Positions 23,105 through 32,535 of a stretch of DNA of 64,000 nt are shown here, in pieces. The DNA comes from Pseudomonas entomophila (GTDB lineage: Bacteria; Pseudomonadota; Gammaproteobacteria; Pseudomonadales; Pseudomonadaceae). The notes under the pieces are model-generated. The model ran no database searches and had not been told where the DNA came from. It worked only from the letters and a program-made list of their open reading frames with translations. The stretch covers positions 1 through 64,000 of the forward strand of contig NZ_JARPQB010000024.1 in NCBI RefSeq assembly GCF_029478665.1. The letters are read 5' to 3'. The translations under genes were made by a program, and so were the position numbers. How positions within the stretch are numbered: the first letter of the stretch is position 1; each line of letters begins with the position of its first letter.

Positions 23105-25207
23105 TCAGCCAACGCTGTGCCCGGCTTTCTTGCCGGCTTGCTCCAGGCGTTGCATGAACTGCTCGGGCGGCACCGGTTGCCCCAGCAGGTACCCCTGCAA
23201 CGAATCGCACCCCAGGCGGGTGAGGAAGTCCTGCTGGCGGTCGGTCTCCACGCCTTCGGCGACGATGCGCAAGCCCAGCGCCTGGCCCAGGGCGACGATG
23301 GCCGAGACGATCGCCGCGTCGTCGCTGTCCTGCTCCAGGTCGCGGACGAAACCACGGTCGATCTTCAGCTCGTTGGCCGGCAGGCGCTTGAGGTACATCA
23401 GGCTGGAATAGCCGGTGCCGAAGTCGTCGATGGACAGGTCGACGCCCATGTCGGACAGGCGCTGCAGCACCGTCAGGCTGGCGTCGGCGTCGCGCATGGC
23501 GGTGGTTTCGGTGATCTCCAGGGTCAGGCGGTTGGCCGGCAGGCCATTGTCGTTCAATGCCCGCGCCACGCTGTCCACCAGCCCGGCGTGGCAGAACTGG
23601 ATCGCCGACAGGTTGACCGCAATGCGCCAGTCGTCGCGGCCCTGGCCCATCCACTGGCGCATCTGCCGGCAGGCTTCGCCCAGCACCCATTCGCCGATGG
23701 GGATGATCAGCCCGGTTTTCTCGGCCAGGCCGATGAAGCGGTCCGGCAGCATCAGACCGTGCTGCGGGTGCTCCCAGCGCAGCAGCGCCTCGGCGCCGAT
23801 GGGCTGGCGCGCGGCGGCATCGAACTTGGGCTGGTAGTGCAGGCGGAACTGGCCCTGCTCCAGTGCCGTGCGCAGGTCCTGCAGCAGTTGCAGCTGCTGG
23901 CGCGCATTGGTGTTCATCGAGACGTCGAAGAAGCTGTAGCCGTTCTTGCCGGCGCTCTTGGCGTGGTACATGGCGGCGTCGGCGTTGCGCAGCAGTTCGT
24001 GCTGGTCGGCGCCGTTGCCCGGGTACAGCACGATGCCGACGCTGGCCGTCAGTTGCAGGTCGTGCTCGGCCACGCGGAATGGCCGCGACACCAGGTTGAC
24101 CTGCTTGACCGCCACGCCCATGGCGTCGTCCGGCTCGCCCAGTTCCACCAGCAGCACGAACTCGTCGCCGCCGATCCGCGCCAGGGTGTCCTGGCTGTGC
24201 AGGTGCCCGCGCAGGCGCGCCGCCACCGCCTTGAGCAGCAGGTCGCCGACATGGTGGCCGAAGGCGTCGTTGACCGGCTTGAAGCCGTCCAGGTCGATGA
24301 ACATCAGGGCGAAGCAGCCGCCCTGCTCCGCCACCCGGCCGATGGCCTGGTCGATGCGGTCGGCCAGCAGGGTGCGGTTGGGCAGGCCGGTCAAGGTGTC
24401 GTGCAGGGCCAGCTGGGTAAGCTCCTGGTTGGCCAGGGTCAGCGAGCGCGCCAGTTCCGCCGTGCGCGCTTCCAGGCGGGCATCGAGCACCGAGGTCAGC
24501 AGCGCCACCGCCAGCACCGCCAGGGTGGTGATCAGCACCAGGTAGTCCAGGCCATCGCCGGCCAGGCCGTCGACCAGCGCGCCACAGTAGCTGCCCGTGG
24601 GGAAGTTCGCCGCGGCCATGCCGGTGTAGTGCATGCCGACGATGGCGATGCCCATCACCACCGCCGCCAACCCGCGGAACTGGCGCACGTAGGGCGTGTG
24701 CTGGCGCAGGCGGAAGGCGATCCACAAGGCTGCCGCCGAAGCGCCTACCGCGATGGCCAGCGAGGCGCCGAACAGTGTCGGGTCGTAATCGATGCCCGGT
24801 TGCATGCGCAGCGCCGCCATGCCGGTGTAGTGCATGCAGGCGATGCCGCTGCCCATGATCAGCGCGCCAAAGCCCAGTTGCTGCCAGGGTAGCTTCGGCT
24901 GGCTCACCAGCCACAGGGCGAAGCCCGAGGACGCCACCGCGATCAGCAGCGACAGCGCCGTCAGCGTGGTGTCGTAGCCCAGGTTGATCGGCAGGCTGAA
25001 CGCCAGCATGCCGATGAAGTGCATCGACCAGATGCCGATGCCCATGGCGAAGGCGCCGCCCAGCATCCACAGGTGCACCGCCCGCCCCTTGGCCGTGGCG
25101 ATGCGCCCGGTGAGGTCCAGGGCCGTGTAGGAGGCGAGAATGGCCACGCACAGCGAGATCAACACCAGCGAGGAGGAGTAGCTACCGATCAGCATTTGCA
25201 CATCCAC
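23105..25207 (-). CDS. MHYT-GGDEF-EAL membrane protein (c-di-GMP turnover)
   Basis: This is a 700-residue integral membrane protein. Its seven-helix MHYT sensor has three copper-ligand-like motifs (SMHFIGM, CMHYTGM, GMHYTGM). From about residue 270 comes a GGDEF domain with an intact RIGGDEF, and then an EAL domain with EALLRWEH, NLSAIQFC, DDFGTGYSS and LKIDRGF intact. It could both make and degrade c-di-GMP. MHYT domains have been proposed to sense O2, CO or NO through copper. The gene ends about 150 bp upstream of the multicopper oxidase start on the same strand. A functional link to copper or Mn oxidation is inference only. Confidence 0.93.
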   Translation of the reverse strand: MDVQMLIGSYSSSLVLISLCVAILASYTALDLTGRIATAKGRAVHLWMLGGAFAMGIGIWSMHFIGMLAFSLPINLGYDTTLTALSLLIAVASSGFALWLVSQPKLPWQQLGFGALIMGSGIACMHYTGMAALRMQPGIDYDPTLFGASLAIAVGASAAALWIAFRLRQHTPYVRQFRGLAAVVMGIAIVGMHYTGMAAANFPTGSYCGALVDGLAGDGLDYLVLITTLAVLAVALLTSVLDARLEARTAELARSLTLANQELTQLALHDTLTGLPNRTLLADRIDQAIGRVAEQGGCFALMFIDLDGFKPVNDAFGHHVGDLLLKAVAARLRGHLHSQDTLARIGGDEFVLLVELGEPDDAMGVAVKQVNLVSRPFRVAEHDLQLTASVGIVLYPGNGADQHELLRNADAAMYHAKSAGKNGYSFFDVSMNTNARQQLQLLQDLRTALEQGQFRLHYQPKFDAAARQPIGAEALLRWEHPQHGLMLPDRFIGLAEKTGLIIPIGEWVLGEACRQMRQWMGQGRDDWRIAVNLSAIQFCHAGLVDSVARALNDNGLPANRLTLEITETTAMRDADASLTVLQRLSDMGVDLSIDDFGTGYSSLMYLKRLPANELKIDRGFVRDLEQDSDDAAIVSAIVALGQALGLRIVAEGVETDRQQDFLTRLGCDSLQGYLLGQPVPPEQFMQRLEQAGKKAGHSVG

Positions 25208-25323
25208 GAGCGGGCTGGGGAACGGCCCTGAAAAAGCCGATGATTGTACTCAAGCTTTGGCGAAACGCACGGGGTTTTCACGCGGCGCAACGGATCCAAT
25301 CGTGGGGTTTTCGCCGGGCAAGA

Positions 25324-26202
25324 TCAGGTATATGCGGCGAACGTTTGGACCAGATGGTCGATCACCACGCGCACCCGGGCGGTGTGGCGCAGGTCTTGGT
25401 GGGTCACCATCCACACTTCATAGGGTTTTGCCCGTGTGAGGTCTGGCCAGATCCGCTGCAGGCCGTCACGCAGGCCAAGCTCCACGGGGATTTCACCGAT
25501 ACCCAGGCCCTGGCCGATCGCCCGACGCAGCATGAGGCTGGCATTGGCCGCCAGTACCACCCTGCCCTCGCCGATGGGTACGTCCACCAGGGTGGGCCGG
25601 GCCTGGTCGCGCCAGTACGGCTCATACACCACCAGTTCATGGCCCGCGAAACTGCCGACGGCCGGCACGCCCCGGCGCTGCACATAGTCCGCCGAGGCGA
25701 ACAGCCCCATCGTCCAGTTCGCGAGCTTGCGCAGGATCAGGTCGGGATTGTCCGGGCGCAGGTTGCGGATGGCGATGTCGGTCTCGCGCTGGGACAGGTT
25801 GACGATCTGCGAGTTGCCGCTGAGCACCACGCGGATGTCGGGATGTTCGCGGTGCAACTGGGCCAGGGCGGGAATGACGAAGTCCTGGGCCAGCGAATCG
25901 GTGGTGGCGATGCGCACTTCGCCGGCCAGCTCGTTGTCGGCGCCGCCGATGCGCCGGGTCAGCTCGAGGGCGGCCTGTTCCATTTTCAGGGCCATTTCCA
26001 CCGCCACTTCGCCGATGGCGGTCAGCTGGTAGCCGGCCGGGGTGCGCAGGAACAGGGTCGAACCCAGGTCCGCCTCCAGTGCCGCCACCCGCCGGCCGAC
26101 GGTGGCCTGGTCGACCCGCAGCACCCGTGCGGCGCGGCGCAGGGTCTGTTCGCGGCTCAGGGCCAGGAGCATGCGGGCGTCGTCCCAGTTCAAATGATTC
26201 AT
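25324..26202 (-). CDS. LysR-family transcriptional regulator
   Basis: This 292-residue protein has an N-terminal winged helix-turn-helix (WDDARMLLALSREQTLRRAARVLRVDQATVGRRVAALE) and a LysR substrate-binding domain (GEVRIATTDSLAQDFVIPAL). The divergent quinone oxidoreductase gene at 26444 is the likely target, with a REP pair between. ATG 26202 is chosen by alignment to the family start. An upstream in-frame extension reads through the REP. Confidence 0.9.
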   Translation of the reverse strand: MNHLNWDDARMLLALSREQTLRRAARVLRVDQATVGRRVAALEADLGSTLFLRTPAGYQLTAIGEVAVEMALKMEQAALELTRRIGGADNELAGEVRIATTDSLAQDFVIPALAQLHREHPDIRVVLSGNSQIVNLSQRETDIAIRNLRPDNPDLILRKLANWTMGLFASADYVQRRGVPAVGSFAGHELVVYEPYWRDQARPTLVDVPIGEGRVVLAANASLMLRRAIGQGLGIGEIPVELGLRDGLQRIWPDLTRAKPYEVWMVTHQDLRHTARVRVVIDHLVQTFAAYT

Positions 26203-26214
26203 TCCTGTCTGTGG

Positions 26215-26284
26215 GCGCGGGTTTACCCGCGAATACGTCGGTGAACCCACAATTGTATTCGCGGGCAAAGCCGGCTCCTACAAG
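26215..26284. repeat. REP-type inverted repeat between divergent genes
   Basis: GCGCGGGTTTACCCGCGAAT at 26215 is followed by TATTCGCGGGCAAAGCCGGC and CTCCTACAAG up to 26284. It is a divergent REP doublet. Confidence 0.8.
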
Positions 26285-26443
26285 TGCGTGTTGATCTTGA
26301 GGCCGGCGTGACCCCTGTAGGCTGCCTGAAGAAATTTCGCAGCGCGGCGCCGCAAAATCGCCGCGCGACCGCCTCGTGGTTGTTCCCTACCCTGTCATCC
26401 AGCGGGGCCACCCAGGCCCTTGTTCAGCATGACAGAGGTTCCC

Positions 26444-27460
26444 ATGAGTCACATCATCCCATCCCGCATGACCGCCATCGACATCACCCAGCCCGGTGGC
26501 CCTGAGGTCCTGCAACCAACCACCCGCCAAACACCACGCCCCGGCCCACGGGAAGTGCTGGTCCAGGTCCACGCCGCCGGTGTCAACGGCCCGGACCTGC
26601 TGCAACGCAAGGGCTTGTACGCGCCACCGCCCGGCGCCTCGGATATTCCAGGCCTGGAGATCGCCGGCAGGGTCGTTGCCATTGGTGAACAGGTCAGTCG
26701 CTTTGTCATCGGTGACGCGGTCATCGCCCTCGTGCCGGGCGGCGGCTACGCAGAGTACGCGGTGACCGACGAGCGCACCACCGCGCCGCTGCCGGCCAAC
26801 CTCACCATGGTCGAGGGCGCGGCCCTGCCGGAAACCTTCATGACCGTCTGGGTCAACCTGTTCCAGCGCGGAGGCTTCAAGGCCGGTGAAGCGGTGCTGA
26901 TCCACGGTGGCGCCTCGGGCATCGGCACCACCGCCACGCAGTTGGCCAAGGCCTTCGGCGCTTCAAGGATCTTCACCACGGTCAAAGATGCCGCGCAGCA
27001 GGCCGCAAGCCTCGAACTGGGCGCCGACGTGGCCATCGACTACACCCGCGAAGACTTTGTCGAGCAGGTGATGCGGCATACCGACGGCCAAGGCGTGGAT
27101 GTGATCGTCGACATCATCGCCGGCGACTACGTCGCCCGGAACTTCAAGGCGGCGGCCATGGACGGGCGCATCGTGCAGATCGGCGTGGTCAAGGGCCCGG
27201 CCACCGAGGTCGACCTGTTCCCCCTGCTGGTCAAGCGCCTGACCCATATCGGCTCGACCCTGCGTGCGCGCAGTATCGATGACAAGGCGGCAATCCTCAT
27301 CGACCTTCAAGCCAGGGCATGGCCCCATGTGCACAGTGGCGCGGTGAAGCCGCTGATCCATGCGACCTTCCCGCTGGCCGCCGCGCGCCAGGCCCATGCG
27401 CTGATGGAGTCTGGCCGGCATATCGGCAAGGTGGTGCTGAACGTGGCCCACCAGGGCTGA
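26444..27460 (+). CDS. NAD(P)H quinone oxidoreductase, zinc-free MDR family
   Basis: This 338-residue protein of the medium-chain reductase superfamily is of the PIG3/QorA type. The N-terminal GroES-like part has VHAAGVNGPDLLQRKGLY and PGLEIAGRVVAIGEQV. The NADPH-binding loop is HGGASGIGTTATQLAKAFGA. Zinc ligands are absent. The start at 26444 has AGAGG 7 bases upstream and is preferred to the in-frame ATG at 26420. It is divergent from the LysR gene and converges on the LuxR-type gene 5 bp away. Confidence 0.9.
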   Translation: MSHIIPSRMTAIDITQPGGPEVLQPTTRQTPRPGPREVLVQVHAAGVNGPDLLQRKGLYAPPPGASDIPGLEIAGRVVAIGEQVSRFVIGDAVIALVPGGGYAEYAVTDERTTAPLPANLTMVEGAALPETFMTVWVNLFQRGGFKAGEAVLIHGGASGIGTTATQLAKAFGASRIFTTVKDAAQQAASLELGADVAIDYTREDFVEQVMRHTDGQGVDVIVDIIAGDYVARNFKAAAMDGRIVQIGVVKGPATEVDLFPLLVKRLTHIGSTLRARSIDDKAAILIDLQARAWPHVHSGAVKPLIHATFPLAAARQAHALMESGRHIGKVVLNVAHQG

Positions 27461-27465
27461 AGCGT

Positions 27466-28182
27466 TCAGCCCAGCACACCGCTGCCCAGGGCGATCCTGA
27501 TCGCCTGGGCGGTGGTAGCCACCCCCAGCCGGCGTCGGGCAGCACGCAGGTGGTTCTCGACGGTGCGCACCGACAATCCCAGCGTCGCGGCGATATCGGC
27601 CTGGCGTTGGCCCGCGGCGGTCCAGGCCAGTACCTGTCGCTCGCGCTCGGTCAACCTGCCATCTTCCTGGCCGACCGGTGCCTCCAGCAGGCGCCGGGCA
27701 TTGCGGAACGCCGCGTTGGCCAGCAGCGTCAGGCACAACCGCGCAGCCAGTGAGGCGTCGATACGCAGGCCACCGAGGCTCATGGCCCCTTCCAGGCCCG
27801 CCGGGCCGAACACCGGCACCTGCAGGCCATGGATCCCCGGCCCTGTTGGTGTGCGTACCACGCGGTAGCGCTCGCCCTCCTCGCCTTCGCGCTTGCTCCA
27901 GAAGAATGGCGCACGCGCAGCCAACAGGTGCCGCGTCACTGGACAGTGACGCACGTAGGTCTGCGCATCGACCCGTTGCCCGTCGCCGAACCAGTCGCCC
28001 TCCACCCAGTGGATACGCTCGACCACCTCGTCCCGCGCGGCACTTGCGCTGAACAACACGAAGCGGTCGTAACCCAGCGGCCGTGCGACGCCGCGCACGG
28101 CCGACTGGATGACCGCCAGGGTGGTGGCCTGTTCGATTTGCTGTACCGCCTGCACCACCTTGTCGAAAGGCATGCCGCTCAC
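27466..28182 (-). CDS. LuxR-type regulator with N-terminal autoinducer-binding-like domain
   Basis: This is a 238-residue protein. Residues about 15-165 resemble the LuxR autoinducer-binding fold ([40 protein letters not shown]). Residues 175-238 are a GerE helix-turn-helix ([36 protein letters not shown]). No luxI gene is in the window, so it is an orphan. GTG 28182 overlaps the hchA stop (GTGA); an ATG at 28173 is the alternative. It is probably co-transcribed with hchA. Confidence 0.87.
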   Translation of the reverse strand: MSGMPFDKVVQAVQQIEQATTLAVIQSAVRGVARPLGYDRFVLFSASAARDEVVERIHWVEGDWFGDGQRVDAQTYVRHCPVTRHLLAARAPFFWSKREGEEGERYRVVRTPTGPGIHGLQVPVFGPAGLEGAMSLGGLRIDASLAARLCLTLLANAAFRNARRLLEAPVGQEDGRLTERERQVLAWTAAGQRQADIAATLGLSVRTVENHLRAARRRLGVATTAQAIRIALGSGVLG

Positions 28183-29033
28183 CCGCCGTTGACGGCCTTG
28201 AGCAACGCCGTCGCCGCCAGCTTGCCCAACGCGTTGCCGGCCAGCGGGCTGTCGCCGGTGAGCAGCTTGCGGTCCTGGTGAACGGCGCCGGAAATACCCT
28301 GGTTGATGATCTCGACGCCCTGCGCCTGCAAGCGCTCGCCGAATTTCCAGGTCAGGTGGCCGGGCATATAGCCGATGTCCGGGGTCTTGGCGTCCAGCTC
28401 ATCGGGGAAGGCACAGATCTGGTAGCCGTCATGGAGCCTGCCGCCGGCCAGCAGCGCTGCCGGGCCATGGCACAGGGTGATGACGAACTTGTCGTTGTCC
28501 GCCGCCCATTGCAGCACCTGCCCGACCTCCTCGCTGTCCGGCAGGCCGATCAGGGCGCCATGGCCACCGGGGATGAACACCCCCAGGTAATCGGAGCCCT
28601 GACCCAGGGCGCTTGCAAGCACATCCGCCAGCTTGCGCGGCTGCTTGAACGCCTTGCGGTAGCGGTCGAACAGGCCCAGCACCTCGGTGTCCTCGCCGGG
28701 CATGGCCCAGTACTCGAACTTGACCGGGTTGCCCGACAGGGTCGCTACGTCGAAGGTGAAGCCGGCCTTGTCCAGGTGGTACATGGGCAGCAGGGTTTCC
28801 ACCGGGTGGTTGCCGGTGGAGAACAGCGTGCCGTTGTCGGTGAGCAGGTAGCGCTCGTCGGCGCCGATCAGCAGGATTTTCCAGCGGCCGCCTTTGTAAG
28901 CATCGGGATAGTCGGCACCGCTAAGGTCGGACTTGCTGGAGGTGAACTGGCTGAGGGAATACGGCGAGGGGAAGAAGGCATTGTCCTCGGCCGGGTCGGG
29001 GGTGGGGCGTTTGTCGTCGTTGGCGTTGGCCAT
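28179..29033 (-). CDS. hchA: Hsp31/HchA glyoxalase III, DJ-1/PfpI superfamily
   Basis: This 284-residue protein has the same length as E. coli HchA (283). The nucleophile Cys lies in [13 protein letters not shown], the glutamate region is [11 protein letters not shown], and the [18 protein letters not shown] loop is typical. The family converts methylglyoxal to lactate without cofactors and has holdase/deglycase activity. The start at 29033 follows family length. The frame extends upstream to 29129 through unlikely residues. Confidence 0.92.
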   Translation of the reverse strand: MANANDDKRPTPDPAEDNAFFPSPYSLSQFTSSKSDLSGADYPDAYKGGRWKILLIGADERYLLTDNGTLFSTGNHPVETLLPMYHLDKAGFTFDVATLSGNPVKFEYWAMPGEDTEVLGLFDRYRKAFKQPRKLADVLASALGQGSDYLGVFIPGGHGALIGLPDSEEVGQVLQWAADNDKFVITLCHGPAALLAGGRLHDGYQICAFPDELDAKTPDIGYMPGHLTWKFGERLQAQGVEIINQGISGAVHQDRKLLTGDSPLAGNALGKLAATALLKAVNGG

Positions 29034-29131
29034 GGTTGTGCTCCTGTGCCTGGTGGTTGACCTAATCCATGCTAGGAGGCCACCGGATAAGCGGCAATGA
29101 GGGTTTTCCCTCAATGGCGGTTCGCGCAATC

Positions 29132-29220
29132 CCTGTAGGAGCGGCTTCAGCCGCGATCACCCGCGAAGCGGGTGCCAGGCATCGCGTCGCCTGCATCGCG
29201 GCTGAAGCCGCTCCTACAGA
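29132..29220. repeat. Inverted REP pair
   Basis: CCTGTAGGAGCGGCTTCAGC at 29132 and the inverted partner ending CTCCTACAG at 29219 are the same subtype as at 10.4 kb. They lie between two gene clusters. Confidence 0.93.
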
Positions 29221-29246
29221 AGCCCGTGCAGTTAGCCCAGAGCAGT

Positions 29247-29810
29247 CTAGCCGAGCGCAGCAGGCGTATCGACGTCACGCAATACCCCAGCGTCGTCCAC
29301 CTCGACCACCCGCAATTGCTGCCGATGCCGTTGCAGCACCGAACGCGCGCCCTGATCACCAGCCAACTGGGCCAGCTCAGACCAGTAGGTGCGCCCGAAC
29401 AGCACTGGGTGCCCGTTCTGCCCCTGATGACGCGGCACCACCATGGCCGTTGGGCTGGCCGCCTCGATCAGGCGGCGGAAGGTCTGCGCCTGAATCCAGG
29501 GCATATCGCCCAGCACGATGGCAACGGCTTCAGCGGCGCAATCGTCGAGCGACGCCGCGCCAGCCGCCAGGCTATGGCCCATGCCGAGTCCCGCCTCGGG
29601 GCTGGCCACGATGCGACAGCCCGTCGGCAGCCCCAGATCCTCGCCCCGTTCGCCAGCACGCAGCACCACACGCACCTCGTCGAACACCGCCAAGGCGCGT
29701 TCGACACTCTGCTGCAACAAGCTACGTCCATCCGCCAGCAGCGCACGACGCTTGTCACCACCAAAGCGCGAACCCTGCCCCGCCGCCAGCACCAGCGCGA
29801 CGACCCTCAC
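29247..29810 (-). CDS. MobA/MocA-like molybdenum cofactor nucleotidyltransferase
   Basis: This 187-residue NTP-transferase fold protein has VVALVLAAGQGSRFGGDKRRALLADGR at the start, the metal-binding VAIVLGDMPW, and GHPVLFGRTYW. MocA adds CMP to molybdopterin to give the MCD cofactor used by xanthine dehydrogenase-family enzymes. It overlaps the XdhC-like gene by 4 bp and closes the molybdo-enzyme operon. Confidence 0.88.
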   Translation of the reverse strand: MRVVALVLAAGQGSRFGGDKRRALLADGRSLLQQSVERALAVFDEVRVVLRAGERGEDLGLPTGCRIVASPEAGLGMGHSLAAGAASLDDCAAEAVAIVLGDMPWIQAQTFRRLIEAASPTAMVVPRHQGQNGHPVLFGRTYWSELAQLAGDQGARSVLQRHRQQLRVVEVDDAGVLRDVDTPAALG

Positions 29811-30778
29811 AACGCCTCGCGGGCAATGCCGCTGCGGGTACGGAGGATATCAGCCAACACCGCCAGGGCGATCTCGGCCGGGGTCTTGCTGCCCAGGTTG
29901 AGGCCGATGGGTGCATGGATGCGCGCCATCTCCGCCTCGTTCAGCCCACCAATGCGGCGCAGGCGTTCACGGCGCTTCTCGGAGGTCGCGCGCGAGCCCA
30001 TCACGCCTATATAGAAAGCTTCGGTCTGTACGGCTTCGAGCATGGCCAGGTCATCGATCTTCGGGTCGTGGGTGAGCGCCACCACTGCGGTGTCGCGATG
30101 GCAACCACCGTTGGCGATGAACACCGATGGCAGCTCCCGACGAATTTCTATCCCGTCGAGCACCACGTTGTCCATCACCTCGTCCCGCGGGTCGCACAGC
30201 ACCACCTCGAACCCCAGGCCCTTGCCGAACTCGGCGCAGAAGTGCGCGACGCTGGAATAGCCCGCCAGCAGCAACCGTTGGGCGGCACCGACACGCAGGC
30301 GTACATGGCCCTCGCCCAGCGCCACTCGCGGCCCCTGGCTGTGGTCGTCACAGACATGCCGCTCGCCCGTGCGCAGGTCGACCTCGCGCAGCAGGCGACG
30401 GCGCCCGAGCAGCGCGGCCTCCAGCTCGCCGAGGTGGGCCTGGGTGACGCAATCGCCGGGCAGGTTCTCCACCAGCACATCGAGGATGCCGCCGCAGGGC
30501 AGACGGATGTTCGAGCGACTGTCGCTGCCGTCGCCATAGCGCACCACGACCACCGCCTCGGTGAACTCGCCAGCGGCGACGCGTTCGAGGAAGTCCTCCT
30601 CGACGCAGCCACCGGACAGCGAACCGACCCAGTGCCCGTGATCGTTGACCGCCAACAGCGAGCCCGGCGCGCGTGGCGCCGAGCCGTAGGTACAAAGCAC
30701 CGTGCACAACCAGACGCGCAAGCCATCACGCGACCACTGCGCCGCCTGTCGCACCACCTGCAGGTCGAGATGCTGCAC
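29807..30778 (-). CDS. XdhC/CoxI-family molybdo-enzyme maturation factor
   Basis: This 323-residue protein has the XdhC N-terminal signature (CTVLCTYGSAPRAPGSLLAVNDHGHWVGSLSGGCVEEDF) and a C-terminal Rossmann-like half (LLLAGYSSVAHFCAEFGKGLGFEVVLCDPR, FYIGVMGSRATSEKRRERL). XdhC proteins bind and sulfurate the molybdenum cofactor before insertion. It starts 3 bp after the cytochrome gene ends. Confidence 0.92.
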   Translation of the reverse strand: MQHLDLQVVRQAAQWSRDGLRVWLCTVLCTYGSAPRAPGSLLAVNDHGHWVGSLSGGCVEEDFLERVAAGEFTEAVVVVRYGDGSDSRSNIRLPCGGILDVLVENLPGDCVTQAHLGELEAALLGRRRLLREVDLRTGERHVCDDHSQGPRVALGEGHVRLRVGAAQRLLLAGYSSVAHFCAEFGKGLGFEVVLCDPRDEVMDNVVLDGIEIRRELPSVFIANGGCHRDTAVVALTHDPKIDDLAMLEAVQTEAFYIGVMGSRATSEKRRERLRRIGGLNEAEMARIHAPIGLNLGSKTPAEIALAVLADILRTRSGIAREAL

Positions 30779-30781
30779 GGG

Positions 30782-31993
30782 TCAGTCCGCCTTCAGCTGG
30801 GCCAGCTGCTGAGTGGTCAGGTCGCCCGGCAGGCCACCCCAGGCTTCACGCAGGTAGTTGACCATGTCGGTCAGCTGCTGGTCGTCGAGCTTGTCGGCGA
30901 AGCCCGGCATCGGCTGCATGCGCTCGAAGCCGGTAAACTGCTGCTCGCGGATGCCATCGACGATCGCCTTGACCAGGTTGCGCGAGTCGGCCTGGCGCAG
31001 GATGGTGTTGCCCTGCATGGCCACGGCGATATGCGGCTTGCCCTCGCCTTCGCCACCATGGCAGCCGGCGCAGACGTTGAGGTACTGCTGGCGGCCACGC
31101 TTGGCGCTCTCACCCAGGGTTTCGTGGGCGACGGCCTGCACCACCTTGGCCGCCGGCGGCTGGTCGCCCAGCAGGTAGGTGGCCATGGCCGACAGGTCGC
31201 TGTCCTCCAGATGCTGGGTGCTGTGGTGCACCACCGGGTACATCTCGTTGAACATGCTGCCCTGGGCACTCATGCCGTGCTTGAGGAAGGTGGCCAGGTC
31301 GGCGTGGTTCCAGCCGCGATCAGCCAGGTCCTGGGCCAGCAGGCTCGGGGCCAGGTAACCCTGCAGCAGGCCGCCGGTCAGGCGCTTGTCCTGCTGCAGC
31401 GCACCGATGGGGTTGCGCGGGGTGTGGCACTCGCCGCAGTGGCCGAGCACCTCGACCATGTACTGGCCGCGCTGCCACGCCTCGCTGTTGCCCTTGCCCT
31501 CCTCCAGCTGCACGCTCTTGCCGTACAGCATGTTCCAGCCCATCAGCCCCAGGCGCACGTTGAACGGGAAGCTCAGGCTGGTTTCCGGTGCCGGGCGGTT
31601 GATCGGCGCCACGGTCTTCAGGTAGGCGTGGATGGCGTCGGCGTCCTCGCGGGGGATCAGGTGGTACGAGGTGTAGGGCATGGCCGGGTACAGGTTGGCG
31701 CCGTCCTTGCGCTTGCCTGCGGTGAGCGCGGCGAAGAACTCGTCGTCGCTGTAGTTGCCGATGCCGTACTGCTTGTCCGGGGTGATGTTGGTGCCGTAGA
31801 TGGTGCCGAACGGCGAATGGATCGGCAGGCCGCCGGCATAGGGCGCGCCGCCTTCGGCGGTGTGGCAGGCCATGCAGTCGGCGGCGCGGGCGAGGTATTC
31901 GCCGCGCTTCACCTGTGCCGGGTCATCGGCGTGGGCGCTGAAGGTCAATACCGCGCCGATGGCCATCGCCAGGCCACTCAGAACTTGCTTCAT
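30782..31993 (-). CDS. Triheme cytochrome c, electron acceptor of the molybdenum hydroxylase
   Basis: This 403-residue exported protein has a signal peptide ending FSAHA and three CxxCH sites (CMACH near residue 40, CGECH near 188, CAGCH near 312). The layout matches the cytochrome subunit of alcohol/aldehyde dehydrogenases and of PaoEFG/IorAB-type enzymes. It passes electrons from the 2Fe-2S subunit to the respiratory chain. GGAGG lies 8 bases before ATG 31993. Confidence 0.93.
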   Translation of the reverse strand: MKQVLSGLAMAIGAVLTFSAHADDPAQVKRGEYLARAADCMACHTAEGGAPYAGGLPIHSPFGTIYGTNITPDKQYGIGNYSDDEFFAALTAGKRKDGANLYPAMPYTSYHLIPREDADAIHAYLKTVAPINRPAPETSLSFPFNVRLGLMGWNMLYGKSVQLEEGKGNSEAWQRGQYMVEVLGHCGECHTPRNPIGALQQDKRLTGGLLQGYLAPSLLAQDLADRGWNHADLATFLKHGMSAQGSMFNEMYPVVHHSTQHLEDSDLSAMATYLLGDQPPAAKVVQAVAHETLGESAKRGRQQYLNVCAGCHGGEGEGKPHIAVAMQGNTILRQADSRNLVKAIVDGIREQQFTGFERMQPMPGFADKLDDQQLTDMVNYLREAWGGLPGDLTTQQLAQLKAD

Positions 31994-31995
31994 GC

Positions 31996-32535
31996 TCAAC
32001 CCTCCTTGACCAGGCCGAGGTCGCCCAGCACTTCGCGGGTGGCCTCGTAGTAACGCACGTAGCCGGTGCAACGGCACACGTGGTGGCCGAGGCTGGCCTC
32101 GATGGCGTCCTCCAGCTCGCTCTTCTTCAGCGGCTTGCGCTGGGCCTTTTCCACCAGCACCGTGGCGGCGTTGACGAAGCCCGGCGCGCAGTAGCTGCAC
32201 TGGAAGGCGAAACGGTCGACGAACTTCTGCTGGATCGGGTTCAGCTCGCCGGGATTGCCGGCTTCGTCGAGCTTGGCGTGGCCTTCGATGGTGCGGACCT
32301 TCTTGCCCTCGAAGTAATGCGCGCCGGTGATGCAGGTGCGCACTTCCTCGCTGGTGCCGTCGGGGTTGTCGACGATCACCACGCAGGCGTGGCAGATGCC
32401 CTGGCCGCAGCCCAGGCGCGAGCCGGTGAGGTTCTGGTATTCGTGCAGGTAGTCGATCATCGCCAGGTCATCGGGGACCACTTCGGTGACGACAGGTTGA
32501 CCGTTGAGGGTCAGTTGCAGCTTGCGGTCAGCCAT
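31996..32535 (-). CDS. 2Fe-2S subunit of xanthine dehydrogenase-family enzyme (IorA-like)
   Basis: This 179-residue protein has a plant-type ferredoxin cluster (GCGQGICHACVVIVD with a later Cys in RTCITG) and a C-terminal four-helix cluster (CSYCAPGFV and HHVCRCTGY). It is longer than IorA, with an insertion around residues 75-115. It overlaps the large-subunit stop by 8 bp and ends just before the cytochrome gene. It transfers electrons from the molybdenum site to the cytochrome. Confidence 0.93.
   Translation of the reverse strand: MADRKLQLTLNGQPVVTEVVPDDLAMIDYLHEYQNLTGSRLGCGQGICHACVVIVDNPDGTSEEVRTCITGAHYFEGKKVRTIEGHAKLDEAGNPGELNPIQQKFVDRFAFQCSYCAPGFVNAATVLVEKAQRKPLKKSELEDAIEASLGHHVCRCTGYVRYYEATREVLGDLGLVKEG

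Noticed and set aside
23031..25151. A 706-codon minus-strand frame overlapping the MHYT-GGDEF-EAL gene
   Set aside because: It is a neighbouring frame of the same strand with Arg/Pro-rich nonsense residues. The true frame contains all GGDEF and EAL motifs.
29069..32050. A 993-codon plus-strand frame over the MocA, XdhC and cytochrome genes
   Set aside because: It is antisense shadow of three clear overlapping genes and has no recognisable domain.
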